DNA from: Anabaena sp051781005 | GTDB lineage: Bacteria > Cyanobacteriota > Cyanobacteriia > Cyanobacteriales > Nostocaceae | Length of the DNA: 64,000 bases | Assembly: GCF_051781005.1 (NCBI RefSeq) | Contig: NZ_JBPWOA010000023.1 | Coordinates: 184,843-248,842, forward strand | Direction of reading: 5' to 3' | Shown: piece by piece, positions 17,801-27,600 of the stretch | Layout of the letters: each line of letters opens with the position of its first letter | How positions within the stretch are numbered: position 1 is the stretch's first letter | Notes under the pieces: model-generated | The model's input: only the letters and a program-made list of their open reading frames with translations | Told to the model about the DNA's origin: nothing | Database searches by the model: none | Made by a program: the position numbers and the translations under genes

Positions 17801-18991
17801 ATTGTTAGGAGTAACTGTTAAACTGAGAGTTGGTGTAGATTGTCCACCTCCTCCGATTGTGTGGCTACCTAATCCATCAAAGGTATTTTGAGCAAAACCT
17901 TCCCATTGTCCAGAAGGATCGAAAGCATCATTGGGGTTGGTGTCTCCAGCAGTAACAGTTGATTTACGACGGATTGTATTATCTGCGGTGCTGGTTAGTC
18001 CACTTCCCCATTCAGTACCGGGGTCAAAACCAATTTGTCCGATCGCATCAATGATAATATTACCTTTCTTGAGAGCGATCGCATCATCACCATTGAAAAA
18101 GCTGCTAGTAGATTGTTGATCTGTAACTGCTAGAATAGCGGCAACAGCATCATTATCAGCCACAACAAATACATCGCCATTGGCAACTGTCCCTGTTAAG
18201 TTAATGGTTGTTCCTGGAGTTGTGCTGCCGTTAAAATAAAACTCAAGTTTATAACCGCTTGCTGCTAAATCAATCGCTGTCCCTGTACCATTGAAAATTT
18301 CAATCGCCTTGTTGTTACTGCTGCCTTCGATGTATTCTGAAATAAACAAATCGGTTGGTAATGCAGTAGCCGATACATTAATATCATCAATCCCTATCCA
18401 TTCATCGTTTCCAGCTGCATTTGTAGTAATAATCCGCACCTGCACTTGAGATTGGTTTTCTGCTGCTGTGGGTAATGTAGCATTGACTGTAGTTACCAGA
18501 GTTGCTAAACTCGGTCCCGTGCTGGCATCAGCAACAAAAGCCGCAGGAATGTTAATGAAATCACCTGAAGTACCAACACGATATTGCAAAGCAACTGCTT
18601 GAATTGCATCATCTGTAGATCCATCAATGTCCCGCAATTTGTATGATAAATTGATGTTTGTTACACCCAAGGTGTTAAGATGAATCAATAGAAAGGGAGC
18701 ATCCGCAGTACCTGAACCTTGAAGGGCAACTACTGGATTAGAAATTTCAAACTCAGCAACTCCACTAGTAGTAAATGTGTTTGGATTAGTTTGGTTAGCA
18801 TTCACATCTACAGTTGTTTCATCACCAACAACAGTTTGTGGATCTACACTAGTTGCAGTTGTTAAACTATCTCCACGATAGCCAATAATACTAGGAATAC
18901 TACTCCAATCATCACTGGTGCTAATTAGGGCTATATCTGTCCAATCTTGTGTTAATGAACCTGCGGAAAGTTCATGATATTGATTACCCAT
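14858..18991 (-). CDS. ExeM/NucH-family extracellular nuclease with RTX repeats
   Basis: A 1377-residue multidomain protein. An N-terminal beta-rich domain is followed by a lamin-tail domain from about residue 213 (DLFISEYIEGSSNNKAIEIF), a Calx-beta-like domain at about 385-495 and an OB-like region. The endonuclease/exonuclease/phosphatase domain covers about 770-1080, with VASFNVLNF, GLMEIEND, LGDLNAYA and SSDHDPVIV as catalytic landmarks. A cadherin-like domain (1110-1200) and glycine/aspartate nonapeptide RTX repeats near 1215-1245 (GGNGGDILLGGNDADFF) follow. There is no N-terminal signal peptide; RTX proteins leave by type I secretion with a C-terminal signal. It probably degrades extracellular DNA, perhaps to scavenge phosphate. 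No secretion genes are nearby. Confidence 0.85.
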   Translation of the reverse strand: MGNQYHELSAGSLTQDWTDIALISTSDDWSSIPSIIGYRGDSLTTATSVDPQTVVGDETTVDVNANQTNPNTFTTSGVAEFEISNPVVALQGSGTADAPFLLIHLNTLGVTNINLSYKLRDIDGSTDDAIQAVALQYRVGTSGDFINIPAAFVADASTGPSLATLVTTVNATLPTAAENQSQVQVRIITTNAAGNDEWIGIDDINVSATALPTDLFISEYIEGSSNNKAIEIFNGTGTAIDLAASGYKLEFYFNGSTTPGTTINLTGTVANGDVFVVADNDAVAAILAVTDQQSTSSFFNGDDAIALKKGNIIIDAIGQIGFDPGTEWGSGLTSTADNTIRRKSTVTAGDTNPNDAFDPSGQWEGFAQNTFDGLGSHTIGGGGQSTPTLSLTVTPNNFSEGAGINAATATVTRTGDTTNALNVTLTSNDITEATVPTTVTIAAGQTFATFAINAVDDALIDGSQNVVIAANAIGFSNVTANITVTDDDIAPPTIIKIHDIQGNGATFNSAFSGTQTIEGIVVSAFLGASQLNGFYVQEEDADADNDSTTSEAIFVFDPTGLFSGNVGDKVRITGTVGEFTSTSSGISSSLTQLSSLTNVVNLGADNLPTVTNIQLPVTSVADLEHYEGMLVNVSAGTGDLTVTEHFQLGRFGQVLLSATGASNQAGTDGRLEQYTQFNAPSVSGYAAYLEEIANRRIILDDGRGTQNPDPILFGRGGNPLSATNTLRGGDTVSSITGVLDQRFEGYRIQTSTGVNFTPANSRPETAPDVGGTLKVASFNVLNFFNGNGTGGGFPTSRGADTSAEFTRQRDKIIQAIINSGTDVIGLMEIENDGYGTNSAIQDLINGLNDVAGAGTYAFINPGISQLGTDEIAVGMIYKPGSVTPIGSAVTVANGFGQGAFDNNNRKPLAQTFSQNSTGEQFTAVVNHFKSKGSSSGGVGDADAGDGQGLSNGTRTRASEDLAAWLATNPTGTLDSDYLILGDLNAYAQEDPITTLANAGYNNLLPSTTYSYVFDGQWGSLDHALANSSLAAQVTGAEKWHINADEPNVLDYNTEFKSVGQQTSLYNADAFRSSDHDPVIVGFNLYTAQNPTNINLSENSVSENVAVGTLVGVLSTTDPNWSDTHTYSLVTGDGSADNGAFAISDNQLLLNVSPDFESQSSYNIRVRTTDQSNLSYEQELTVTINDIEETPSGLTITGSKRADILIGWKDDDTIAGLNGNDIILGLNGSDRITGGNGGDILLGGNDADFFFYPAFSDSLLANSDLILDFNPQEGDRFILNNLPTHTFNAGVISAANLNSAINSVYKDANTTVAGLQPLTANQAVFFSFGATTFTRRTYLAVNNDIAAFNPKSDLLIELTGLNSTLPTGELTSTDYFAV

Positions 18992-19255
18992 TTTTTTAAA
19001 TCTCCAAATGTTTAATTCTTTGGTTGGTCAGTGTTATATTTATTAACAGCAAAAAACTGACTACAAAAAATGAGTTTTGCAGTTGGTAGATGTGATCTTC
19101 GCTCTGTAACAGTATTTGTGGAATTGCTAAAAACAACTGTATTACTATTGGTCAGCGGTAAATTTTTGTAACAATACCTAATTTATCTCAGCAAGTTTAA
19201 GGCAAAACTATTAAATAGTTAAGGTAATGGTTAATGTCATTTAAAAATATTCTCG

Positions 19256-19337
19256 AAAAAGAATATGGATTAAATGAACCGCAAAGGCGCGAAGGACGCG
19301 AAGGAAGAAAGAAGAAGGAAGAAGATAGAAGATAGTT
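19256..19337. repeat. Dispersed repeat family B copy 3
   Basis: AAAGAATATGGATTAAATGA, then AACCGCAAAGGCGCGAAGGA and a purine-rich tail; the closest relative is the copy at 9021. It lies in the 668-bp gap between the nuclease and aldehyde dehydrogenase genes, together with the two elements listed next. Confidence 0.65.
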
Positions 19338-19374
19338 AATTTATTGGGACAGAACTCTATGCCTTAAACTAAGT

Positions 19375-19446
19375 CTCTTGTAGGGTGCGTCAGACTCGAT
19401 AATTTGACACAATTAACAGATTTTCTACTTCTGACGCACCTTATTC
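19375..19446. repeat. Palindromic repeat, AGGGTGCGTCAGA ends
   Basis: AGGGTGCGTCAGA at the left pairs with TCTGACGCACCTT at the right. The GTCAGACTCGATAATTT core recurs inside the element at 21176-21359. Confidence 0.6.
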
Positions 19447-19513
19447 AATATGCTGTCCCAAAAGCCGACAATAATTAATTACCGTTGATTCCTATTATGT
19501 CCAATTTGTATAT

Positions 19514-19618
19514 AACAGTATTCACTTGAATGAAATACATCATAGCCCCCTTCTCGCTTGCGGGGAGGGGGTTGGGGGTGGGGTTCTTATATCTCGCACT
19601 CAACCGAGAACCGCCATA
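19514..19618. repeat. MITE-like palindromic element, family A copy 2
   Basis: It has the same architecture as the copy at 1904-2009: ACTTGAATGAAATAC at the left, a G-rich centre, and CACTCAACCGAGAACCGCC at the right. Identity with copy 1 is highest in the G-rich centre. It ends about 40 bp before the aldehyde dehydrogenase start, so it is within the likely promoter region. Confidence 0.7.
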
Positions 19619-19659
19619 GCACGTAAATTATAGTAATTTCAAATCTGGATGTCTTAAAA

Positions 19660-21150
19660 ATGATAACTCCAATAATCTGCCAAAATTATATTAACGGTGA
19701 ATGGTTACATGAATCTACTTTAGAAAGTCGCAATCCTGCTAATAAAAACGAAGTCGTTGCTACTTTTCCCCGTTCGGGAATTGAAGCTGTCAATGCAGCT
19801 GTAACCGCAGCCCGTGAAGCTTATCACAGTTGGCGTAAGGTTCCCGCACCCGCAAGGGCAGAATACATTTTTCGTGTTGGGGAAATATTACTCCAACATA
19901 AAGAAGAATTAGCCCAGTTAATGAGTCGAGAAATGGGCAAACCCTTGACAGAAGCTAGGGGAGATGTCCAAGAAGGTATTGATTGCGCTTTTTATAGTGC
20001 AGGGGAAGGAAGAAGATTATTTGGGCAAACGACACCTTCAGAAATGCCTAATAAATTCGCCATGACGGTGAGAATGCCTATCGGAGTTTGTGCTTTAATT
20101 ACTCCTTGGAATTTCCCGGTTGCTATTCCTTGTTGGAAAGCAATGCCGGCTTTAGTTTGTGGGAATACTGTGATTTTGAAACCTGCGGAAGATACACCAG
20201 CTTGTGCAACGAAATTAATAGAAATTTTTGCCGAAGCAGGTTTACCACCAGGGGTAGTTAATTTAGTACATGGTGTAGGAGAAGAAGCAGGAAAGGCTTT
20301 AGTTGAACATCCAAATATTGATTTAGTTTCTTTTACAGGTTCTTCGGAAACTGGTGCTTTTGTCGGTGCAACTTGTGGACGCACTCATAAACGTGTGTGT
20401 TTAGAAATGGGTGGTAAAAATGCCCAAGTGGTAATGGAAGATGCAGATTTAGAATTAGCACTTGACGGCGCAGTTTGGGGGGCTTTTGGAACAACTGGAC
20501 AACGGTGTACGGCTACAAGTCGTTTGATTCTGCACAGGGATATCAAAGAGAAATTTACGAATATGTTATTAGAACGTACCAGTAAATTACGTTTGGGTGC
20601 TGGTATTGATGCTGATACAGATATTGGTCCGATAATTAATGACAAGCAACTGCAACGGGTTAATCAATATATAGATATTGCCCGTGGGGAAGGTGCAAAG
20701 GTTTTAATTGGTGGAGAAATTGCTAAAGAGGGAGATTTGGAACATGGTTATTTCTTTAAACCGACGATTTTAGATGATGTTACGTCTGATATGCGGGTAG
20801 CGAGGGAAGAGATATTTGGGCCTGTGGTAGTTTTAATAGAGGTTAGCAGCTTTGAGGATGCGATCGCAATTCTCAACGACACTAATTATGGTCTTTCTTC
20901 TTCAGTCTACACCCGCGACATTAATCGAGCATTTACAGCCATGCGCGATATTGAAGCAGGTATCACTTACATTAATGGCCCCACCATTGGCGCAGAGGTA
21001 CATTTACCTTTTGGTGGAGTCAAACAAACCGGCAACGGACACCGAGAAGCAGGAACCACAGCTTTGGATATATTTACTGAATGGAAGAGTGTCTATGTTG
21101 ACTTTTCTGGAAGTTTGCAACGCGCCCAAATAGATAACCGTAATTCGTAA
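19660..21150 (+). CDS. NAD(P)-dependent aldehyde dehydrogenase
   Basis: A full-length 496-residue ALDH that oxidises an aldehyde to its acid. ITPWNFPVAIP near residue 147 and GNTVILKPAEDTP near 168 form the cofactor site. LEMGGKNAQVV near 248 carries the general-base Glu and FGTTGQRCTATSR near 274 the catalytic Cys. FGPVVVLIE near 386 is also conserved. The C-terminal EVHLPFGGVKQTGNGHREAG pattern resembles semialdehyde dehydrogenases of the ALDH7 / ketoglutaric semialdehyde type, but the substrate is uncertain. The last codons (RNS, stop) are supplied by a CGTAATT heptamer repeat. Confidence 0.85.
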   Translation: MITPIICQNYINGEWLHESTLESRNPANKNEVVATFPRSGIEAVNAAVTAAREAYHSWRKVPAPARAEYIFRVGEILLQHKEELAQLMSREMGKPLTEARGDVQEGIDCAFYSAGEGRRLFGQTTPSEMPNKFAMTVRMPIGVCALITPWNFPVAIPCWKAMPALVCGNTVILKPAEDTPACATKLIEIFAEAGLPPGVVNLVHGVGEEAGKALVEHPNIDLVSFTGSSETGAFVGATCGRTHKRVCLEMGGKNAQVVMEDADLELALDGAVWGAFGTTGQRCTATSRLILHRDIKEKFTNMLLERTSKLRLGAGIDADTDIGPIINDKQLQRVNQYIDIARGEGAKVLIGGEIAKEGDLEHGYFFKPTILDDVTSDMRVAREEIFGPVVVLIEVSSFEDAIAILNDTNYGLSSSVYTRDINRAFTAMRDIEAGITYINGPTIGAEVHLPFGGVKQTGNGHREAGTTALDIFTEWKSVYVDFSGSLQRAQIDNRNS

Positions 21151-21175
21151 TTGGTAAGAGCAATTATCAAATATA

Positions 21176-21359
21176 CTAGTAGTTTGTCAAAGACATTTTG
21201 ACGGATTCAAGACTTAGCCAATTGGCTTGCTTTGTAGGGTGTGGTTCGGCAAGCTCACCAACCACGTCAGACTCGATAATTTACCAACAATCAACAGACA
21301 TTTGACATCTGATGCACCTGACGACTGAACCCGTCATTTTTGAGTTGACAGACTACTAG
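21176..21359. repeat. MITE-like element with ACTAG-flanked inverted ends
   Basis: CTAGTAGTTTGTCAAAGACA at the left is answered by GAGTTGACAGACTACTAG at the right, and ATTTTGACGG by CCGTCATTTTT, giving about 30-bp imperfect inverted ends over 184 bp. A relative of the 19375 palindrome (GTCAGACTCGATAATTT) is nested inside. It fills the gap between the aldehyde dehydrogenase and the peptidase genes. No transposase frame is present. Confidence 0.7.
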
Positions 21360-21402
21360 CTTTAGTATGTGTAGTTATCCGAACTTAAAATTATCTACAA
21401 AA

Positions 21403-22872
21403 ATGATTTACAAAAAAATTTCTATTAGCTTGATGCTTCTATTTATTAGTGTCCAAATTGGTGTTAACCAGCAAATAGCTCAAGCACAAACTCAAACCAC
21501 ACCAGTAACTAATACAAAATACACCTGTCCCTATCAATTAAAATCATCTATAGATGCTGTTGTCAATCGTCCTCAATTTAGTCGAATGCGCTGGGGAATT
21601 TTAGTCAAACCCCTGGTATCCACAAAAACTCTTTACAGTTTAGATGCCAATAAATATTTTATTCCCGCTTCTAATACCAAGTTATTTACCACTGCTGCTG
21701 CATTGCAAAAATTGGGCGCAGATTTTCGGATTCGTACCTCTATTTATCAAGACAACGATGGTGTTTTACGCGTTGTTGGTAGAGGAGATCCCAGCTTCAA
21801 AGATACTCAATTAACAATATTAGCAAAACAACTATACCAAAAAGGTATTCGTGAAGTTAATCAATTAATTGCTGATGATAGTTATTTTCAAGGTGAACTT
21901 GTTCATCCTAGTTGGCAATGGGAAGATGTACAGGCTTATTATGGCGCACCAGTCAACAGTTTAATTTTGAATGAAAATGCTTCTATATTAACATTATCAC
22001 CTCAAAACATTGGGCAACCTCTAAAAATTAATTGGGCTGAACCTGTAGAAGGATATTGGTGGAAAATTGAAAATAATTCTGTCACTACTCAACAAAATGA
22101 ACCAGGTTTTATTGAAGTTACCCGTGATTTGAAAGGACAAACATTACGGATTAATGGACGGTTGGCTGTCAATTCAAAACCTGATATCACAGCTTTGGCT
22201 GTTTTTAATCCCATTGATAATTTTTTAAGGCATTTCCGTCAGAGTTTAGCATTAGAAGGAATTGCTGTTAAACAGACATCTTCTAGCAGTAATTTTAGTA
22301 AAAATGAACAAGAAATAGCCGGCATTGAATCTCCACCTTTATCTGAATTATTAGTAGAAACAAATGTAAATAGTAATAATTTATATGCTGAATCTCTACT
22401 CAGGACTTTAGCGAGTAAACAAACATTATCAAAAAATCAAACTACTTCTAATGTAGGATTGCAAGTTTTAAAGACTACTTTAACTGATTTGGGAATTGAA
22501 CCCACAAGTTACATTTTAGTAGATGGTTCTGGATTATCTCGCAAAAACTTAATTAGTCCAGAAGCCTTGGTAAAACTTTTACAAATTATGGGTAAATCTT
22601 CCCAAGCAGAAGTGTTTCGCGCTTCTTTACCAGTTGCAGGTATGAGTGGGACTTTAAAAAATCGCCTTCAGAATACATCTGCTGAGAGAATTGTCCAAGC
22701 AAAAACAGGCACGATGATGGGTGTAGTTTCCCTTGCAGGATATATAAATGTTCCTAATTATGAGCCTTTGGTTTTTAGTATGATGGTAAATCAATCTGAA
22801 CAACCTGCAAGTGTGGTTAGACAAGCAATGGATGAAATTGTAGTGTTATTAGCGCAATTAAAGCGATGTTAA
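21403..22872 (+). CDS. dacB: D-Ala-D-Ala carboxypeptidase/endopeptidase (PBP4/DacB family)
   Basis: This periplasmic low-molecular-weight penicillin-binding protein trims or cleaves peptidoglycan cross-links. Reading from ATG 21403 gives a clean signal peptide (KKISISLMLLFISV... ending near AQA); the ATG at 21367 would add 12 residues before it. SNTK near residue 90 is the SxxK catalytic motif, SNN near 320 is SxN and KTG near 434 completes the active site. LVDGSGLSRKN lies between the last two, as usual. Length, 489 residues, fits the family. The gene overlaps nothing and converges on the DUF488 gene with only 2 bp between the stops. Confidence 0.85.
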   Translation: MIYKKISISLMLLFISVQIGVNQQIAQAQTQTTPVTNTKYTCPYQLKSSIDAVVNRPQFSRMRWGILVKPLVSTKTLYSLDANKYFIPASNTKLFTTAAALQKLGADFRIRTSIYQDNDGVLRVVGRGDPSFKDTQLTILAKQLYQKGIREVNQLIADDSYFQGELVHPSWQWEDVQAYYGAPVNSLILNENASILTLSPQNIGQPLKINWAEPVEGYWWKIENNSVTTQQNEPGFIEVTRDLKGQTLRINGRLAVNSKPDITALAVFNPIDNFLRHFRQSLALEGIAVKQTSSSSNFSKNEQEIAGIESPPLSELLVETNVNSNNLYAESLLRTLASKQTLSKNQTTSNVGLQVLKTTLTDLGIEPTSYILVDGSGLSRKNLISPEALVKLLQIMGKSSQAEVFRASLPVAGMSGTLKNRLQNTSAERIVQAKTGTMMGVVSLAGYINVPNYEPLVFSMMVNQSEQPASVVRQAMDEIVVLLAQLKRC

Positions 22873-22874
22873 TC

Positions 22875-23297
22875 CTAAGTTAGATGTTTTATAGGAATCC
22901 TTACTAACTTTTCTAGTTGATTAGCAACATCTACCCGATGGCATCTATGCCAATCTTTTTCAGCACATAGCAATAAAACAGTACCTTTACTAGCAATTTC
23001 TGCGACTTCTGCTAATGATTTATTAGCCTCTTCTTTGTCGGGTGGAATCCAATTTGCATTTCCAGATGTATTACCCAGGTGGATTTTAGAAACGTAGTAA
23101 ATATCTTTAAATATACAAAGTTTTTCAATCTGATCACCGTACCATTTACGACTCCAAGCACGAGGAGTAAATCTGACATCAACAACGCATGAAACTTGAA
23201 ATTTATCAAGGTATTCTATGAATTCTTCATAGTTCTTCCGATTGCCATAACCGAAAGTAAGAATATAATTATTTAATACTTTTTCTACAAGCGCCAT
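22875..23297 (-). CDS. DUF488 family protein
   Basis: A 140-residue protein. LTFGYGNRKNYEEFIEYL near the N-terminus, VVDVRFTPRAWSRK near residue 38 and a C-terminal CAEKDWHRCHRVDVA are hallmarks of DUF488; the Cys/His/Arg cluster is the likely active site. The family has no settled biochemical role. It lies 16 bp downstream of another unknown gene on the same strand and is probably co-transcribed with it. Confidence 0.8.
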   Translation of the reverse strand: MALVEKVLNNYILTFGYGNRKNYEEFIEYLDKFQVSCVVDVRFTPRAWSRKWYGDQIEKLCIFKDIYYVSKIHLGNTSGNANWIPPDKEEANKSLAEVAEIASKGTVLLLCAEKDWHRCHRVDVANQLEKLVRIPIKHLT

Positions 23298-23313
23298 TTT
23301 TTATTTTCTCTTA

Positions 23314-24117
23314 TTAGAATAAATTCATTTGCTCAAATTTAAGTTTTGGTGGATAAAATATACCAATAATCATAAAACTGTCTGGATATCTTTGTTGATT
23401 TCCTACTATAAAGTATAAATCTTTTTTGTTCATAAATTCATCTTCTAATTTTTGTCTAACTTTTTCTAACGCTTCTTGCTCTCGCTCCTGTTGAATCGAT
23501 TTTGTAGAGGCATTTCGTGAATTTCTATACAATTGCTGAATTTCCCAATCAATTATGGACAAATTATGGTTACTATCATCATAAGAAACAAAGTTGTAAT
23601 AGAACTTATAAGGTATTTTTTCAAGATCAACTGGCTTTTTAAATAAGTTAAGTTGGTTTTGAACAGCCTGTTGTTTTTTACTCCACTCACGAGTGTCATC
23701 CTTGTAATAGTATTTTTTAATACTTTTAGGTTTAATAATACCAAGGGACTTTCCCTGTTTTTTAATGTCCTCAATAGACTGAAACTCTAAATTATCTAGT
23801 AAAACAAGCGATTTTCTCTCTTCCCAGTTATTACTAGTATCAATTTTTCCAAGGATTGTAATAGATTCATCATTTATCCGAAAGCTTTCTTCTCTATTAT
23901 CCTTTGGGTTTTTCTCTATTTCAGCACTAATAATAGACCATCTTGGATAATGTTTGTCAATTTCCAAAGATCGAAAGCGTATAGGATAAATACGAATCCA
24001 CTGTAGCGGTTTGTCATTATCATCTAATAAAACTCCTGCTGTACATACTACTTCTTCATACTTCATACTAATTGATGGGTAGGTTTTAGTAGCAATTAAA
24101 ATTTTTCTTCTTTCCAT
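23314..24117 (-). CDS. Unknown protein paired with DUF488
   Basis: A 267-residue soluble protein that I cannot assign to a named family. The N-terminus (KILIATKTYPSIS, then VVCTAGVLLDD and WIRIYPIRFR) looks like a conserved beta-rich core. The middle is Lys-rich, residues about 205-235 form a charged helix, and the end (YFIVGNQQRYPDSFMIIGIFYPP) is beta-rich again. It lies 16 bp upstream of the DUF488 gene on the same strand. The pairing suggests a two-protein unit, possibly acting on nucleic acids or nucleotides, but that is speculation. Confidence 0.7.
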   Translation of the reverse strand: MERRKILIATKTYPSISMKYEEVVCTAGVLLDDNDKPLQWIRIYPIRFRSLEIDKHYPRWSIISAEIEKNPKDNREESFRINDESITILGKIDTSNNWEERKSLVLLDNLEFQSIEDIKKQGKSLGIIKPKSIKKYYYKDDTREWSKKQQAVQNQLNLFKKPVDLEKIPYKFYYNFVSYDDSNHNLSIIDWEIQQLYRNSRNASTKSIQQEREQEALEKVRQKLEDEFMNKKDLYFIVGNQQRYPDSFMIIGIFYPPKLKFEQMNLF

Positions 24118-24671
24118 TGATATCTCACTTTATTCGTGATGTACGTAGTATTAATAGTTGCATAAGTTACGCACAAGCAACGAAAAAACAAACCACAGAG
24201 GACGCAGAGGACAAGGAGAAATAAGAGTTTGAGAGTTTTTTGCGTAAGCCTTATATCTTAACACTTTCAAGGCATTTGGTAATCAAGTATACAATATATC
24301 CTGTTTTTTTAGAGAAAAACCTCTTCGCGCTCTGCGTGAAACCAAAAAATGTGGTTCATTTAACCGAAAATCGCTGTCCTGGGATTTTTCTATACCCTTT
24401 TAACTGTAAGGCTTTGAGGTTAAAGTCGCCAAGATATTTAGTATCATTTTTTCCAAAAATACAAAAAACAGGGAACAGGTATAGAAGTAGGCGAGTCAGA
24501 AATATAGTGTATCTCTTGAGTGTAAGTAATACCATTTTAAATTTTAGACATTCAAATTCCAAAAACCTTATTAAATAAGCTTTTTAGGCCTTTATCTGTC
24601 TAATTATATTTAAAAACGGTATTCAAACGCACAATAAATCCAGTACTAACAGCAACTATTTGGGGGCTTAA
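24118..24671. other. Intergenic region with degenerate repeat halves
   Basis: Near 24190 there is CCACAGAGGACGCAGAGGAC and near 24325-24360 an approximate inverse (CGCGCTCTGCGTG ... TGTGGTTCATTTAACC). The two may be the ends of one long palindromic repeat. The open frame at 24240-24578 has no protein-like features. A GGGGG ribosome-binding sequence precedes the next gene. Confidence 0.45.
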
Positions 24672-27600
24672 ATGAGTAATTTCACTGAAACAGAAGTCTT
24701 TAGCTTGATTGGAAGCATCCAAGGATCAGGTGCTGAAATTGTTGCCCATGATCAAGAAAGTCAGCGCCTTTTTGTGACTACAGGTGGATCTATCGAAATT
24801 TTCGATATGTCCATTCCTAGCCTGTTACAGAAGGTAGGGGAAATTGATATTACCGATTTAGGAGCTAACGTTAACAGTGTTGCTGTTAAAAATGGCCTTG
24901 TTGCCGTAGCCATAGAAGCCAATATCAAAACCGATCCTGGTACTGTGGCTTTCTACGATGTAAAAGGGAACTTCCTTAACTCCGTGGAAGTAGGCGCACT
25001 CCCTGATATGTTAGTCTTTGCGCCCGATAGCACTAACTCCGCAGCCCTATCTACATTTACCTTTGCTGTTGAAGACTTTACCGGCAATGATGGTCGAGTT
25101 CTTATTACTCTGAAGCAAGTGGGGGCTGATGTTGAACTCACTGCTACAGTTGATGATACAGTAAATCCTGGTGATATTGCGGGGATATTTTTCCACCTCG
25201 AAGATGAAACTCTCATCTCTAACCTGAATATTTCAGGATCAGATATCAAAGATATTGAAACAGGCTCAGATAGTGTTATCAATGTGAACGGCATTAATCT
25301 GAATGGCCGTCCCAGTATTAATCTTGGCCCCTATGATGTGGGTATTCAGATTGGTGAAAAAGGTGGTCAGGACTTTGTAAGTTCTACCACTCTGACCATC
25401 TCCAACGTTACTCTAGATCAGTTTGCGGGACAAAGCTTTGGAGTTCGTTTACAGAGTGTTGGAGCTAGTGGTAGTGGTAGCAGTAAACTTCAGGGTATTG
25501 CTGATATCTCTCAATCTACCCTGTTGGTAGCTAATGAAGGGGAAGCTGACAATGGTATCAATCCAGAAGGATCAGTCAGCATTATTAATATCTTTGGTCA
25601 AAATGCTGCTAGTGTCAGTGTTACTAACTTAGACTTTAATGCCTTCGATAGCCAAGCTGATGATTTACGGACAGATGGAATTCGGTTATTTCCTGATGTA
25701 GTTGCTAATCCCGGTACTGATGAAATCAGTGTTTCTCAGGATTTAGAACCAGAATATATTGCAGTTACACCCGATGGTACTAAAGCTTGGGTGACGTTAC
25801 AAGAAAATAATGCGATCGCTGTTATTGATTTAGCTACATCTACAATTGAAAAGCTAATTCCTTTGGGACGTAAGGATCACAGTCTGACTGGTAATGGTTT
25901 GGATGCCAGTGATGATGGTGTGATCAATATCCAAAACTGGCCGGTGGAAGGACTATACCTGCCAGATGCCATCACTTCCTTTGAGTCCAATGGTCAAACA
26001 TACTTCATCACTGCAAATGAAGGTGATGCTAGAGATGAAGAGATTCGTGTCGGCCAAACGGAAGTTCAACTGATCAACTTAGGGGGAGCTACCGCAGGCA
26101 CATTTGCCCTCACTTTTGACAATGCAGGAACTCTAGAGACTACTACAGACCTGGACTTTGATGCTACAGCCGCAGATATTGAAGCAGCTCTAGAAGCGTT
26201 AACTGGCATTGATCATGTAGAAGTTGAAGCAGTAAGTGGTGGGTTTGAGATTGGCTTTATAGGTAATCTGAGCAATACCGATGTAGAACTATTAGCGATC
26301 GCTGATAATACCCTCATTGGAGGCACAACCGCCACTGTTGAAGTCCTGGAAACAGCCTATATTCTTGATGAAACAGTCTTCACCAAGGCTCTGGAATTAA
26401 AGCACGAAGAAAGCCTCGGTCGTCTGACAGTTTCTAAAATTGATGGAGACACAGATGGAGATGGAGACTATGACGAGATTGTTGCCTATGGTGGTCGTTC
26501 CTTCACCATTTGGGATCATGAAGGCCATTTAGTATTTGATAGTGGTGATCAGATTGAGCAAATCACAGCCCAATTCACTGAAACATTATTTAATGCTGAT
26601 GAAGCAAATGCAGATGAGTTTGACACCCGATCTGACAACAAAGGGGCTGAACCAGAAGGTGTCACCATTGGTGAAGTTGATGGCAAAACCTATGCATTCA
26701 TTGGTTTAGAAAGAAGTGCCGGTGGCGTAGTGATCTACGATATTAGCGACCCCACTCAACCTGATTTTGTCCAGTATCTACAGAATGCACCAGATGATAT
26801 TTCACCAGAAGGACTTTCCTTTATATCCGGTGCAGACAGCCCCACAGGTCAACCTCTATTAGCGATCGCTAATGAAGTCAGCAACACTATTAGCCTCTTT
26901 AGCGTTGGATCTCCAGGAGTAACACCAGTAATTGAAGATTCTGAATTTACCATTATCGAACATATCACCACTGGTACTATTGTCAGCCAGATATTTGTCA
27001 TAGATTCCGATGATGATGACGATGATGACGATGACAATGACGATGACGACAACGATACTGACGATAATGTAAAATTTGTCATCATTAATGGTAATCGGGA
27101 CTTTGATGGAGATGGCAAGAAAGCATTTGCTATCAATAACAGTGGTGAAATATATATCGAAGATAGTAAAGAAGTGGATTTTGAATTTAATTCCATTTTC
27201 AATCTTCAGGTTGCCGCAGTAAACTCTTTTGGGTTAAGCAGTGTCGCTAATGTCACGGTTAACCTAGAAGACACAGATATTGATTTTAGCCAAGGTAGTC
27301 AAAATCAAAACGGTATTTTCTTATTTCAAGAAAGTACAACCCTCGAATTTTCCATCACCGAAGTCAACACCAGCTTTACCAACCAGATATTATGCTACGT
27401 CATTGATGATGAAGATGGCGGTATTTTTGATGATGATGGCATCAAGATTCTACCCGGTGATACTAACTACCTCCAAACCATTATTTCTGAGCAACGCTTT
27501 GAATTCGGTTACACCAGCATTATCAGTTCCGTTTTTGCCAGCGATAATCCTTCTGGCTTACCCAGTGGTTTTTCCTTTGCAGAACAAACCCGAAGCATCG

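Noticed and set aside
15482..18119. Several small plus-strand frames under the nuclease gene
   Set aside because: All are antisense shadows of the 1377-residue protein.
26849..27202. Ser-rich minus-strand frame
   Set aside because: It is the antisense of the Asp-rich codon run in the surface protein; low complexity gives a long open frame by chance.
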